A stretch of 60,638 bases of DNA from Pseudoxanthobacter soli DSM 19599 (GTDB lineage: Bacteria > Pseudomonadota > Alphaproteobacteria > Rhizobiales > Segnochrobactraceae), in assembly GCA_945898215.1 (NCBI GenBank), contig CAMDHY010000008.1, forward strand, positions 17,501-78,138, in the 5' to 3' direction. How positions within the stretch are numbered: the stretch's first letter is position 1; each line of letters begins with the position of its first letter. The position numbers and the translations under genes are program-made. Shown here one piece after another: positions 11,450 through 19,931 of the stretch. Under the pieces are notes generated by a model, which saw only the letters and a program-made list of their open reading frames with translations, ran no database searches and was not told the DNA's origin.

Positions 11450-12851
11450 GGCCGGCTCCCGGCCCGATCGTCATCGTCATGCGCACCTCTCCATCGTCCG
11501 GAGCCTCGAACGAGAAGCTGCCGCCGAGGCTTTCGACGCGCTCCCGCAGGCCCGAAAGTCCGAGACCGCTGCCGTCGGCAGCCATGGCGGCGCCGTCGGC
11601 GGGCGCGTTCGCCACCGTCACAGTCAGCATCGCGCCGTCCATGCCGGCTTCGACGCGCTGCCCGACGCCGGCGGCGTGGCGGAAGGCGTTGTTGAGCCCC
11701 TCCTGGACGAACCGGAAGGCGCAGATCTTCACCGCCGGCGTCACCGCGGCCGGCAGGTCGCCGATGACGACCGCCACCGTCGTAGCCGTGTAGCGCTGGT
11801 GGGTCCGCACGGCGTCGGCGATGACGCCGCCGAGCGGCGCCTGCTCGATCTCCGGCAGCGACAGGCCGCTGCAAATCGCCCGGATTTCCCGCATCGCCTC
11901 GTCGAGCGCCTGCTTGACGACGACCTGCTCGGCGCGACGCACGTCCGGGTCCTCCGCCTTGGCGAGGCCGCCGAGGCGCAGCGCCGCGAGGCTGATCAGT
12001 TGCGCCGGGCCGTCGTGCAGGTCGGCGCTGATGCGCCGCAGGAAGCGCTCGTTCATCTCCGCCGCCCGGCCCGCCGCCCGCTCGACGCGCAGCCGCAGCA
12101 TGCGGTTCTGCTGCGACACACGCTCCGCCTCCTCGGCCCGCAACCGGAGCGCGCGGCGCTGCTGGTCGATGACCGTGCTCGCCCGGTGGACGATGCCGAG
12201 CAGGGTAACGGCGAGCAGCACCGCCATCGCCACGACGATCAGCCAGGTGTGGACGCGCGCATCCCGCAGCGTCGTGTTGAGGGGGGTCGCGTCCTCGTAG
12301 AACTCGCCGACGGCGATCACCTCGCCGGACCAGGGCTTGCGGATCGGGCTGTAGATCTCGAGCAGCGGCAGTCCGGTGGCGCGCTCGCTGGCGCTCTCGA
12401 GGTCGTCGAGCTGGTTGAGCTCGGCGACGATCTCTCCGGCAAAGGCCCGCTCGAGGTTTTCCGACACCGGAAAGCGCTGGCCGATCAGATCGTTGTTCTC
12501 GGCGTAGGCGACCAGGCCGCCCGCCTTCCAGATCTTCACCGACACGACCCGCTGGCCGAGGGCGCTCGTCGCCATCACCTCCTCGATCGCCAGGATCGGG
12601 CCGATCGACAGGGTGTCGGCGTCCTCGAGTTCCTGCGCCAGCGGACCGATGATGCTCTCCATGAGCAGGGCCGTCGCGCCGGCGGTGCTGGCGATGGCGC
12701 TGCGCGAGATGATCTCGGTGACCCAGATCCCGCCGATCAGGGCGGCGGCGAGGAGCACGCCGATCGCCGTCAGAGCGAAGCGCGCCGTCAGGCTGAGCCG
12801 TTCGAGCCCCTCCCGTCCCCGTGCGATTGTTCCGGCCAACAGTCCCGCCAT
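11442..12851 (-). CDS. Membrane sensor histidine kinase, NarL/DegS (HisKA_3) type
   Basis: 469 aa. Two membrane segments (about 25-45 and 203-222) flank an extracytoplasmic sensor region of about 155 aa, probably a CACHE-like fold by its pattern, though not provable here. After a cytoplasmic coiled-coil linker comes the HisKA_3 dimerisation helix with phosphoacceptor His279 in RRISADLHDGPAQL. The ATPase domain follows with N-box EGLNNAFRHA and G-box GSGLGLSGLRERV. It forms an operon with the downstream LuxR-type regulator. A perfect inverted repeat about 60 bases upstream of its start suggests autoregulation. The stimulus is unknown. Confidence 0.94.
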   Translation of the reverse strand: MAGLLAGTIARGREGLERLSLTARFALTAIGVLLAAALIGGIWVTEIISRSAIASTAGATALLMESIIGPLAQELEDADTLSIGPILAIEEVMATSALGQRVVSVKIWKAGGLVAYAENNDLIGQRFPVSENLERAFAGEIVAELNQLDDLESASERATGLPLLEIYSPIRKPWSGEVIAVGEFYEDATPLNTTLRDARVHTWLIVVAMAVLLAVTLLGIVHRASTVIDQQRRALRLRAEEAERVSQQNRMLRLRVERAAGRAAEMNERFLRRISADLHDGPAQLISLAALRLGGLAKAEDPDVRRAEQVVVKQALDEAMREIRAICSGLSLPEIEQAPLGGVIADAVRTHQRYTATTVAVVIGDLPAAVTPAVKICAFRFVQEGLNNAFRHAAGVGQRVEAGMDGAMLTVTVANAPADGAAMAADGSGLGLSGLRERVESLGGSFSFEAPDDGEVRMTMTIGPGAGHG

Positions 12852-12911
12852 TCCTGAACGACGCTAGTCGCCTCGGGAGGCGTTCACAATCGGACCTCGG
12901 CCGTCGCTCGC

Positions 12912-12929
12912 TCGGACCAAAGTCCGACG
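12912..12929. promoter_or_regulatory. Putative operator, site 3 of 3 (perfect inverted repeat)
   Basis: TCGGAC-CAAA-GTCCGA is a perfect inverted repeat with 6-bp arms, followed by CG. A further TCGGAC half-site lies 22 bases upstream (12890-12895). It sits between the divergent kinase operon (start 12851) and a PLP-enzyme gene (start 13048), so it could serve either. Its relatives at 9048 and 10006 favour a role for the adjacent LuxR-type regulator. No footprint evidence exists here. Confidence 0.55.
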
Positions 12930-13047
12930 CGGCGCGACGCGGACGGTCCGGGGCGTGGTGGATCGCCGTCTGGCCGGGGGCTCGCCGGCGTGGAATGTTG
13001 GTGCCGGCGCCGCTGTCCGGCGGCCGCGACGAGGGAGCACGGCACTC

Positions 13048-14208
13048 ATGGCGGATCGCCCGGTCTGGTCGAAGCGCAGCCTGGCGGCGCAGGCGATGGG
13101 GCACATCGACCCCGTCACCCACGCGGTGGTGCCGCCGATCCACGTCGCCACCACCTACCTGCGCGATCCCGACAACGCCTATTCGACCGGCTACATCTAC
13201 GGGCGGCCCGACAACGCCACCGTCCGCGAGGCCGAAAGCGTCATCGCCATGCTCGAGGACGCCGGCGCCGGCGCGCTCCTGTTCGGCTCCGGCATGGCGG
13301 CGGCGACGGCCGTGGTGCTGGCGCTGGAGGCCGGCGACCACGTGGTCGCGCCACGAGTGATGTACTGGGCGCTGCGCAACTGGCTCGCGAACGACGCCGG
13401 CCGCTACGGCATCGTCGTCGACTTCGTCGAGATGGACGACCCCGCGGCACTCGAGGCGGCGGTGAGGCCGGGACGGACGAAGCTCGTCTGGGCCGAGACG
13501 CCGTCGAACCCGCTCTGGACGATCACCGACGTCGCCGCGGTGGCGGAAATCGCCCACGCCGCTGGCGCGCGGCTCGCCGTCGATTCGACCGCCGCCTCGC
13601 CCTTCCACACTCGCCCGCTGGCGCTCGGCGCCGACATCGTCATGCACTCGGCGACGAAGATCCTGAACGGCCATTCCGACGTCGTCGGCGGCGCGCTGGC
13701 GGCCGCCCGCGACGACGACTTCTGGGCGCGCATCCGTCGCAACCGGTCGACGCTCGGGGCGATCCTCGGGCCGTTCGAGGCGTTCCAGCTCACGCGCGGC
13801 CTGCGCACCTTTCCGCTGCGCGCGGCGGCGCAGGCGGCGGGGGCAATGGCGCTCGCGATGCGGCTTTCGGCGCACCCTCGCGTTGCCCGCGTGCTCTATC
13901 CCGGCCTGCCGCAGCATCCGGGCCACGACGTCGCGGCGCGGCAGATGGAGAACGGCTTCGGCTACATGCTGTCGGTGCAGGTGACGGGCGGCGCGGCGGC
14001 GGCGATCGCCACGGCGGCGAAGGTCGAGCTCTGGCGGCGGGCGACCTCGCTCGGCGGCGTCGAGAGCCTGATCGAGCACCGCGCCTCGATCGAGGGCCCT
14101 AGCACGCCGTGCCCGCCGGACCTGCTGCGGCTGTCGACCGGCATCGAGGACCCCGACGACCTCTTCCGCGACCTCGACACGGCGCTCGCGGCCGCGCACG
14201 GCGGCTGA
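13048..14208 (+). CDS. Cys/Met-metabolism PLP-dependent enzyme (cystathionine beta-lyase/gamma-synthase family)
   Basis: 386 aa from ATG 13048 after GAGGGAG; an upstream in-frame GTG at 12955 would add 31 unlikely residues. A fold-type I PLP enzyme. The PLP phosphate-binding segment LFGSGMAAA, an AETPSNPLW segment, the cofactor Asp in AVDSTAASP and the Schiff-base Lys in HSATKILNGHSDVVGG are all present, as is the late YGR-type motif near residue 53 (YIYGRPDN). Enzymes of this family act on cystathionine, homocysteine, methionine or O-acylhomoserine; sequence alone does not decide between lyase and synthase. It is convergent with an eroded sulfonate-type transporter. A sulfur theme is plausible but unproven. 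Confidence 0.88.
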   Translation: MADRPVWSKRSLAAQAMGHIDPVTHAVVPPIHVATTYLRDPDNAYSTGYIYGRPDNATVREAESVIAMLEDAGAGALLFGSGMAAATAVVLALEAGDHVVAPRVMYWALRNWLANDAGRYGIVVDFVEMDDPAALEAAVRPGRTKLVWAETPSNPLWTITDVAAVAEIAHAAGARLAVDSTAASPFHTRPLALGADIVMHSATKILNGHSDVVGGALAAARDDDFWARIRRNRSTLGAILGPFEAFQLTRGLRTFPLRAAAQAAGAMALAMRLSAHPRVARVLYPGLPQHPGHDVAARQMENGFGYMLSVQVTGGAAAAIATAAKVELWRRATSLGGVESLIEHRASIEGPSTPCPPDLLRLSTGIEDPDDLFRDLDTALAAAHGG

Positions 14209-14280
14209 GGCGGCGGTACGGGCTGACCACGTCGTGATCGGGCGCGATGCGGGTGTCCCGGAATGCCCCACGGCGTCCCG

Positions 14281-15714
14281 TCAGACGGCGGCGAGGATGC
14301 GGTCGCGGATTGCTGCGGCCGCCGGTCCGGTGCGGTCGTCGCGGGCAAGCGGCACCGGCACGTCGGCGGCGACGCGGCCGTCGGCGAGGACGAGGACGCG
14401 GTCGGCGAGCGCCACCGCCTCCGTGACGTCGTGGGTGATCAACACGGCGGCGAAGCGGCGTGCGCGCCACAGCCGGTCGAGCAGGACGTGCATCTCGGCC
14501 CGCGTCAGCGCATCGAGGGCGCCGAAGGGCTCGTCGAGAAGCAGCACGCCGGGCCGGCCGACGAGCGCCCGGGCGAGCGCCACCCGCTGGCGCTGGCCGC
14601 CGGACAGCACCGCCGGCCAGTCGCGCTCGCGGTTGGCGAGGCCGACGTCCGCAAGCGCCACGCGCGCCGCCGCGTGCCAGTCCGGGCCGCGGGAAATGCC
14701 GGCGTTCGACAGCACCGTCTGCCAGGACAGCAGTCGTGCGTCCTGGAACATCAGGCGGACCGCCGGGTCGATGCCGGAGACGACACGGCCGCCGATGATC
14801 ACCTCGCCGCGCGTGGCGCGGTCGAGCCCGCAGAGGAGCCGCATCAGCGTCGACTTGCCGCCGCCGGAGCGTCCGACGACGGCAACGAAGCCGCCGGGCG
14901 GAACCGTCAGGTCGATACCGGCGAGCACGCGCCGGGGCCCCGACGCCTTCTCGACGCCGACGTCGGCGAGCTTGCCGAGCAGCGCGTAGACGATGATGCC
15001 GAGCAGGACGACATCGGTCTGCTGGAACTCGCGGGCGTTCACCGACATGTAGCCGATGCCGGAGGACGCCGAGATCGTCTCGGCGACGATCAGCGTCAGC
15101 CACATGATGCCGAGGGCGTAGCGCAGCCCGACCAGAACCGATGGCAGCGCGCCGGGCAGGATCACCCGCGTGAACACCGCGACCGGCCCGAGCCCGCAGA
15201 CGCGGGCCATCTCGACGAGGCCGGGATCGACGGTGCGGATGCCGTGGAAGGTGTTGAGGTAGATCGGAAACATCACGCCGATCGCGACGAGGAAGACCTT
15301 CGCCTCCTCCTCGATCCCAAACCACAGGATGACGAGCGGGATGATCGCCAGATGCGGGATGTTGCGCAGCATCTGTAGCGAGGAGTCGACCGCCGTCTCG
15401 GCCGGCCGCCAGACGCCGTTCAGCACGCCGAGGGCGAAGCCGATCGAGCCGCCGATGGCGAGGCCGACGAACACTCGCTGGGCGGAGACCACCGTGTGGG
15501 TGATCAGCGTGCCGTCGAGGAGGCTCGCCCAGCCCGCCGCCGCTACCTGGCTCGGCGCCGGCAGGATGCGCGAGGACAGCCGGCCCGAGGGGGCGGCGAT
15601 CTCCCAGACGAGGATCATCGCGATCGGCAGTACCCAGCCGGCCAGCGCGCGCGACAGGGAGCCGCTGAGCCGCCCGAGGCGCCGCACCGGCGGCCGGCGC
15701 GAGCTCGACGACAT
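14281..15714 (-). CDS. ABC transporter permease-ATPase fusion (sulfonate/taurine/nitrate type)
   Basis: 477 aa. Residues 1 to about 257 are a BPD-type inner-membrane permease like SsuC/TauC, with a VEMARVCGLGPVAVF EAA-type loop and a TLIVAETISASSGIGYM segment. Residues about 260-477 are an SsuB/TauB-like ATPase with Walker A GRSGGGKST, Q-loop MFQDARL, signature LSGGQRQR, Walker B VLLLDEPFGALD and H-loop ITHDV. These are normally two genes. Here the permease breaks off at LLGKLADVGVEKAS, just where SsuC normally has its last about 20 residues, and joins the ATPase a few residues into its first strand. The simplest reading is a small in-frame deletion that removed the stop, spacer and start. 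All ATPase motifs remain, so the fusion may still function. The binding-protein gene upstream is truncated. Confidence 0.85.
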   Translation of the reverse strand: MSSSSRRPPVRRLGRLSGSLSRALAGWVLPIAMILVWEIAAPSGRLSSRILPAPSQVAAAGWASLLDGTLITHTVVSAQRVFVGLAIGGSIGFALGVLNGVWRPAETAVDSSLQMLRNIPHLAIIPLVILWFGIEEEAKVFLVAIGVMFPIYLNTFHGIRTVDPGLVEMARVCGLGPVAVFTRVILPGALPSVLVGLRYALGIMWLTLIVAETISASSGIGYMSVNAREFQQTDVVLLGIIVYALLGKLADVGVEKASGPRRVLAGIDLTVPPGGFVAVVGRSGGGKSTLMRLLCGLDRATRGEVIIGGRVVSGIDPAVRLMFQDARLLSWQTVLSNAGISRGPDWHAAARVALADVGLANRERDWPAVLSGGQRQRVALARALVGRPGVLLLDEPFGALDALTRAEMHVLLDRLWRARRFAAVLITHDVTEAVALADRVLVLADGRVAADVPVPLARDDRTGPAAAAIRDRILAAV

Positions 15715-15752
15715 CCTTTACGGCCGCCCCCCGCCGTTGCTCCCGCCCGCCG

Positions 15753-16235
15753 TCACGAGCCCGCCTTACGCACGGCGTCGCTCACGACGATCGGCTTCGG
15801 CAGCAGGCCGAGGGCGTGGAAGGTGTCGGCGATCGCCTGCTGCTCGGCCACCACCTTCGCGTCGAGCGCCTTGATGCCGTAGGACTGCCGCTCCAGCGCC
15901 ACCTGCAGGATCGGCGCCGGAATGCCGACGGAGGGGGCGAGCTCGGCCGCGGCGGCACTGGGCTTCGCCTTCGCCCAGACGTCGATGTCGGCCAGCGCCG
16001 CGATGATGGCGCCGACCACCGCCGGGTTCGCCTCGGTGAAGTCGCGGGCGCCGAGATAGAACTGGTGGTTGGAGACGATGCCTTCGCCGTTCGCGAGCGT
16101 GCGGGCGCCGGTGGCGGCCTCGGCGGCGGCCTGGAACGGCTCCCGGATCGCCCAGGCGTCGACCGAAGCGCGCTCGAAGGCGGCGCGCGCATCGGCCGGC
16201 GGCAGGACCAGCGGTGCGGGGGAGCAGGCCGTCAC
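15753..16235 (-). pseudogene. Truncated sulfonate-type ABC substrate-binding protein (C-terminal half)
   Basis: 160 codons corresponding to roughly the last half of an SsuA/TauA-like periplasmic binding protein. Homology-like sequence begins at VLPPADARAAFERASVDAW and runs through NHQFYLGAR and ERQSYGIK to the normal C-terminus. The signal peptide and first lobe (about 150-180 residues) are absent. The preceding codons (GTG, MTACSPA) look like chance sequence from the junction at about 16210. Without an export signal it cannot serve as a periplasmic receptor. It is 38 bases upstream of the permease-ATPase fusion, in the usual A-C-B order. Confidence 0.8.
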
Positions 16236-16288
16236 ATTGCCGGCGCAAAGCTCGGGAGAGTCGGGGAAACCAAGAAAGGCAGGCCGCG

Positions 16289-17623
16289 ATGTCGTCCGCG
16301 TTGCGCGAAGGGGTCCGCGGGCTCGATCTCACCATGCGGCTGACGCTCGGTGTCCTCGCGCTCGCCTCCGGCGTCTACACCTATCTCGGCGTCCGCGACC
16401 TGCTCGACGGCTCGCCGACGATGACCTTCTTCGCGGCGCTGATCTATTCGACCGCCGTGTCGGTGGCGATCTACGCCTTCTGGTCGTTCCTGCTGCGGCT
16501 CCTGCCGCAGGTCCGCGACGTGGCGAGCCGCATCTGGCTCGGCGCCGCGATGATCCTCGGCTCGCTGATGATCGTGGCGATGTCGTCGTGGCTGAACGCC
16601 GCCGCGCTCGCCGGCTCGGCCGCCGTCGAACAGCATCTCGCCGTCACCCTGCAGGGCTATGCGCGCGACCTCGACGCCGCCCACAACCGGGCCCTCGGCG
16701 CCCAGAGCCTCCTGCCGGACATCGAACTCGCCACCACCCGCTTCGCCCGCTTGGCGGACGCCGAACGCGGCGGCGCGCTCACTGGCACCGGCGGGTCCGG
16801 CACCGTCGTGCAACTGCTCAGCCAGATGTCGAGCCAGCTCGAGGACCTCCGCCAGGAGGTCGCCGACAGCGCCGCACCCGTCAGCGCGCTCTATGCCGAG
16901 GGCATCGCGCACGTGGCCGTGATGCGCGAGCTCGTCTCCGCCCAGGGCGACATCAAGGCGCGCAGCGACGCCTTCGGCGCGGCGGCGATGAAGCTGATCG
17001 GCACCATCGCCGCCCTCGAGCAGACCTCGATGGCGCCGGCGGTGAAGCGCGCCGCCCACGACCTCGCCACCGGCTTCATCGCGCCGGCCGCCGACGGTGG
17101 CTCCGCCGACCTCGCCGGCCGCCAGAACGCCGTCGTCGACAATGTCGAGCGCGCCGTCGCCGCGCAGGCGAACGCGCTGTCCCAGGCGGCCGACGCGATC
17201 ATCGGCACCGGTCCGGTCGAGCCGGCGCGCTACCAGCCGCTGTCCACCGCCGAGGCGGTGCTGCGCTATGCCGGCGACTTCCTGCCGAGCTGGGCCGGGG
17301 CGATCTCGATCGACCTGCTGCCGGCGGTGCTGGTGCTGATCCTCTGCGTCGTCCACGCCGCCATCCGGCGGGAGGCGACGCCCGCCGACGCCGAATCGAT
17401 GACGGCGGCCCAGCTCCTCACCGCCATGCGCCTGCTGCGCGAGGTCGAGGGCGAGCAGCGGCGGCTGCCGGTCGTCCCAACGCAGGCCGCCGGCGAGACA
17501 CTTCCGGGGATGGCGGTTCCGGGACTGGCACCGGCGGGGATGGGCGAGCCGCCACCGGCCCGCCCGGGCGGGGACGCGACGGTGACGCCGCTGTCGTCCG
17601 CCTGGAGCGGCAAGAAGGAATGA
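16289..17623 (+). CDS. Multi-spanning membrane protein with long alpha-helical extramembrane region, unknown function
   Basis: 444 aa from ATG 16289. Three hydrophobic segments near the N-terminus (about 15-37, 47-70, 82-103) and one near the C-terminus (about 340-362) bracket about 230 residues. That stretch is Ala/Gln/Glu-rich with helical, coiled-coil-like spacing (SQMSSQLEDLRQEVADS). The cytoplasmic-looking tail is Pro/Gly-rich. No family is recognised. Its stop overlaps the start of the following ClpP-like gene (ATGA), so the two proteins are made together and probably work together. Confidence 0.8.
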   Translation: MSSALREGVRGLDLTMRLTLGVLALASGVYTYLGVRDLLDGSPTMTFFAALIYSTAVSVAIYAFWSFLLRLLPQVRDVASRIWLGAAMILGSLMIVAMSSWLNAAALAGSAAVEQHLAVTLQGYARDLDAAHNRALGAQSLLPDIELATTRFARLADAERGGALTGTGGSGTVVQLLSQMSSQLEDLRQEVADSAAPVSALYAEGIAHVAVMRELVSAQGDIKARSDAFGAAAMKLIGTIAALEQTSMAPAVKRAAHDLATGFIAPAADGGSADLAGRQNAVVDNVERAVAAQANALSQAADAIIGTGPVEPARYQPLSTAEAVLRYAGDFLPSWAGAISIDLLPAVLVLILCVVHAAIRREATPADAESMTAAQLLTAMRLLREVEGEQRRLPVVPTQAAGETLPGMAVPGLAPAGMGEPPPARPGGDATVTPLSSAWSGKKE

Positions 17624-18408
17624 GCGGCGCACCGGACGCCGGGCCGGCGCCGGATCGGCCGGGCCTGGCCGCCCGCGTCGAGGCGGTGGTGCTGCGCGCC
17701 ATCTTCGCCGGCTTGCTGGTGTTCACCGTCGTGGTGCTCGGCCGCGACCTGCAGGAGCAGCTCGCGGCGGCGCCGGTCACCGCCCCGGAGGCACCGTGGC
17801 CGCTGGCGGAGCCCTATCTGCCGTCGGCGCGCCCCGGCGGCGGCGAGCCGGCGCCGCGCACGGGCACGCCGGCCGAGCGGCTGCGCGAGCCGATGACGCT
17901 CGAACTCCTCGCCGGCGGCCGGCTGGTGGCGGTCGGCACGATCACGCCGGGAACGGCCGAGCGCTTCGCCGAGGAGATCGCGCGCCGCGGCGACTATGTG
18001 CAGACGGTGGTGCTCGACTCCCCCGGCGGCTCGGTGCAGGACGCGCTGGCGATGAGCCGCCTGATCCGCGAGCGCAAGCTCGACACCGCTGTGGAGGCGG
18101 GGGCCCTCTGCGCCTCGTCGTGCCCGCTCGTGCTGTCCGGCGGGGTCAAGCGGCACGCGGCGGCCGGCGCCGTGGTGGGCGTCCACCAGATCACGGCGGT
18201 GCGGATGGCGGGGTTCAGCCTCGCCGGGGCGGAGCCCGAGATGGTGCGGGCGCAGCGCGTCTCGGCGGAGATCCAGCGCCATCTCGTCGAGATGGGGGTC
18301 GACACCGAAGTGTGGTTCCATGCGATGGAGACGCCGCCGCGGGAGATGTACTACTTCACGCCCGAGGAACTCGCGGACCTGAAGCTGGCGGCGCCGCCGG
18401 CGGACTGA
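17620..18408 (+). CDS. Membrane-anchored ClpP/crotonase-fold (COG3904-like) protein
   Basis: 262 aa. One hydrophobic anchor (about residues 24-41) is followed by a Pro-rich linker and a ClpP-like domain. The domain has LDSPGGSVQDALAMSRLI (oxyanion region and strand) and CASSCPLVLSGG, in which the serine of the C-x-S-x-C stretch occupies the nucleophile position. GVHQI follows, where the catalytic His would fall. This matches the predicted periplasmic ClpP-like proteins common in Rhizobiales. Proteolytic activity is not proven for the group. Translation starts inside the stop of the upstream membrane-protein gene, and a GAAGGA ribosome site lies in that gene's last codons. A natural hypothesis is a membrane protein plus its dedicated periplasmic protease. 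Confidence 0.82.
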   Translation: MSGAPDAGPAPDRPGLAARVEAVVLRAIFAGLLVFTVVVLGRDLQEQLAAAPVTAPEAPWPLAEPYLPSARPGGGEPAPRTGTPAERLREPMTLELLAGGRLVAVGTITPGTAERFAEEIARRGDYVQTVVLDSPGGSVQDALAMSRLIRERKLDTAVEAGALCASSCPLVLSGGVKRHAAAGAVVGVHQITAVRMAGFSLAGAEPEMVRAQRVSAEIQRHLVEMGVDTEVWFHAMETPPREMYYFTPEELADLKLAAPPAD

Positions 18409-18529
18409 CGGCGACCGCCTGCAAAGATCGGCCGGGCGGGACGGAACGACGCACCGGCCGGCGTCATTGCATCATCGGATCCCGCCGGCGGCCCGTGGCC
18501 GTGTGGCCGGAGCCGGATCGGGAGGCGAC

Positions 18530-18766
18530 ATGCAGCGCTCTTCGCAGACCTCCGAGGACGACATGTCGGAGGACACCGCCGGTGTGCTGCAAGGCCTCGT
18601 GGCGGACGGGGTGATCACCGGCTTCGAGCTCAGCGGGGGCGGCGACGTGGCGAGCCTGTCGGTGTGCGCGCCGGCGGGCAGCGATGCGCTGGAGACGGAG
18701 GCGGCGGTGAAGGCGGCCATCCGCAAGCCGTGGCGCGTCGCCGTGGTGCCGACCGGCGGCGCCTGA
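18530..18766 (+). CDS. Small protein of unknown function
   Basis: 78 aa from ATG 18530 with GGGAGG just upstream; a second ATG at 18563 is possible. Acidic N-terminal part, then a compact pattern VADGVITGFELSGGGDVASL with VRVAVV-like beta strands near the end. It resembles a small alpha/beta domain but no family is recognised. It lies 120 bases after the ClpP-like gene in the same direction and could be a third member of that unit. Confidence 0.5.
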   Translation: MQRSSQTSEDDMSEDTAGVLQGLVADGVITGFELSGGGDVASLSVCAPAGSDALETEAAVKAAIRKPWRVAVVPTGGA

Positions 18767-18878
18767 CGGCCGGATCCGCCGGCACGGCCTGTGCCCTGAT
18801 CGTCGCTCGCGCGACAGCCGCTCCTCAGCGGATTGTCCCGCTCGCTGTGCAGGCCGAAATCGCCTGGGCGCCGCTCGA

Positions 18879-19307
18879 CTACTTTATCACGTTGAGAGGC
18901 GCTCCGCTCGCCACCCGGAAATCCTTCGTCCAGGTGAAAATCGAGTAGACGACGCCGACTACTTCTTCACTCGAAGCCGGCGGCATGAAGAACTCGTAGA
19001 CATCTTCGTTCTCCTCCACCATATTGACCGCAGCCAGAATGTTTCTTCCGTTGGAGTATATCAGGCAGGTGAGGATCTCGATTGTGCGTTTCTTATCGTT
19101 CTTCTTGCCAAATTTCGCGACGCAGAAGCCGCCGTCGCAGGCCGCCGTCACAACTACAAGGACTGTAATTCCATTGATTGAAGCAACCCCTGCGAACTTG
19201 CCCAAAATATCGGTAGAGAAGTAAATCTCATCCCCGATGTTGAGTTCTTCGCTGTCATTGTTACTGAAAACGGATGAGAAATTAGGGCTTGAGCCAATAC
19301 AAAACAA
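18879..19307 (-). CDS. Low-GC ORF of unknown origin, 5' end uncertain
   Basis: 142 codons from a TTG at 19307. Codon use is strikingly unlike neighbours: many A/T-ending codons and Asn/Ser/Lys/Ile-rich protein. The frame stays open another dozen codons upstream (ending in AVYNNGEL before the TTG) to a TAA near 19345, without an ATG, so the 5' end may be missing. A hydrophobic patch (GITVLVVVTAACDGGFC) and two cysteines are visible, but no domain is recognised. It sits next to the 3' end of tRNA-Ala(GGC), a classic insertion site, and is probably foreign DNA. Confidence 0.4.
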   Translation of the reverse strand: MFCIGSSPNFSSVFSNNDSEELNIGDEIYFSTDILGKFAGVASINGITVLVVVTAACDGGFCVAKFGKKNDKKRTIEILTCLIYSNGRNILAAVNMVEENEDVYEFFMPPASSEEVVGVVYSIFTWTKDFRVASGAPLNVIK

Positions 19308-19632
19308 TTCGCCGTTGTTATAAACGGCAAAAGCTCGTTCAAGAAATGAATATTATGCCATCTAACAAGCGCTCCCGCCCGTGAAGATATCAGTAAATAT
19401 CTGACATCAGAGTTACAGGGGGCCTGTGTCGCCGCTGCGACATCTGTCTGGAGATTTTGTAGCCTCGCGCGGGCCAATCCCCCTGGCCCTGACCTTTGGT
19501 GTCGTCGCGAGTTTTCTCTTTGAGAAGGTTCTCGGGGGAAGCGGCGCGCGACGCCGGGTCGCTGACCTGTATTGCGTTTGGCTGATGCGGCGGCGGATCG
19601 TGACCGGACGAGATGATCGTCAGGAGAGTTTT
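19308..19632. other. Low-GC intergenic stretch beside tRNA-Ala
   Basis: About 325 bases, the first 120 of which share the low GC of the adjacent ORF. Open frames on both strands lack ribosome sites and recognisable products. No integrase fragment and no second copy of the tRNA 3' end were found by eye. Confidence 0.5.
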
Positions 19633-19708
<76 letters not shown>

Positions 19709-19931
19709 ACGACCCGGTGACGGGTGTGCCGAAGAGCGGGGGCGGCGGAACCGGGGACCGGGCGCCGCGGCCGTTTGGGAACGGCCGGCTCGTCGAGCGG
19801 GGCGGACCATAGTTGCGTCGCCCGATGGAATCAAGGCCGATTGCAGCCGGCTGAGGATCGGGTCGAACGGGCGGCCGGAAGCCAGAAAATCCGCGGGTCA
19901 CAGCAAGGTACCGCGCCCGCTCCCCGCCCCG

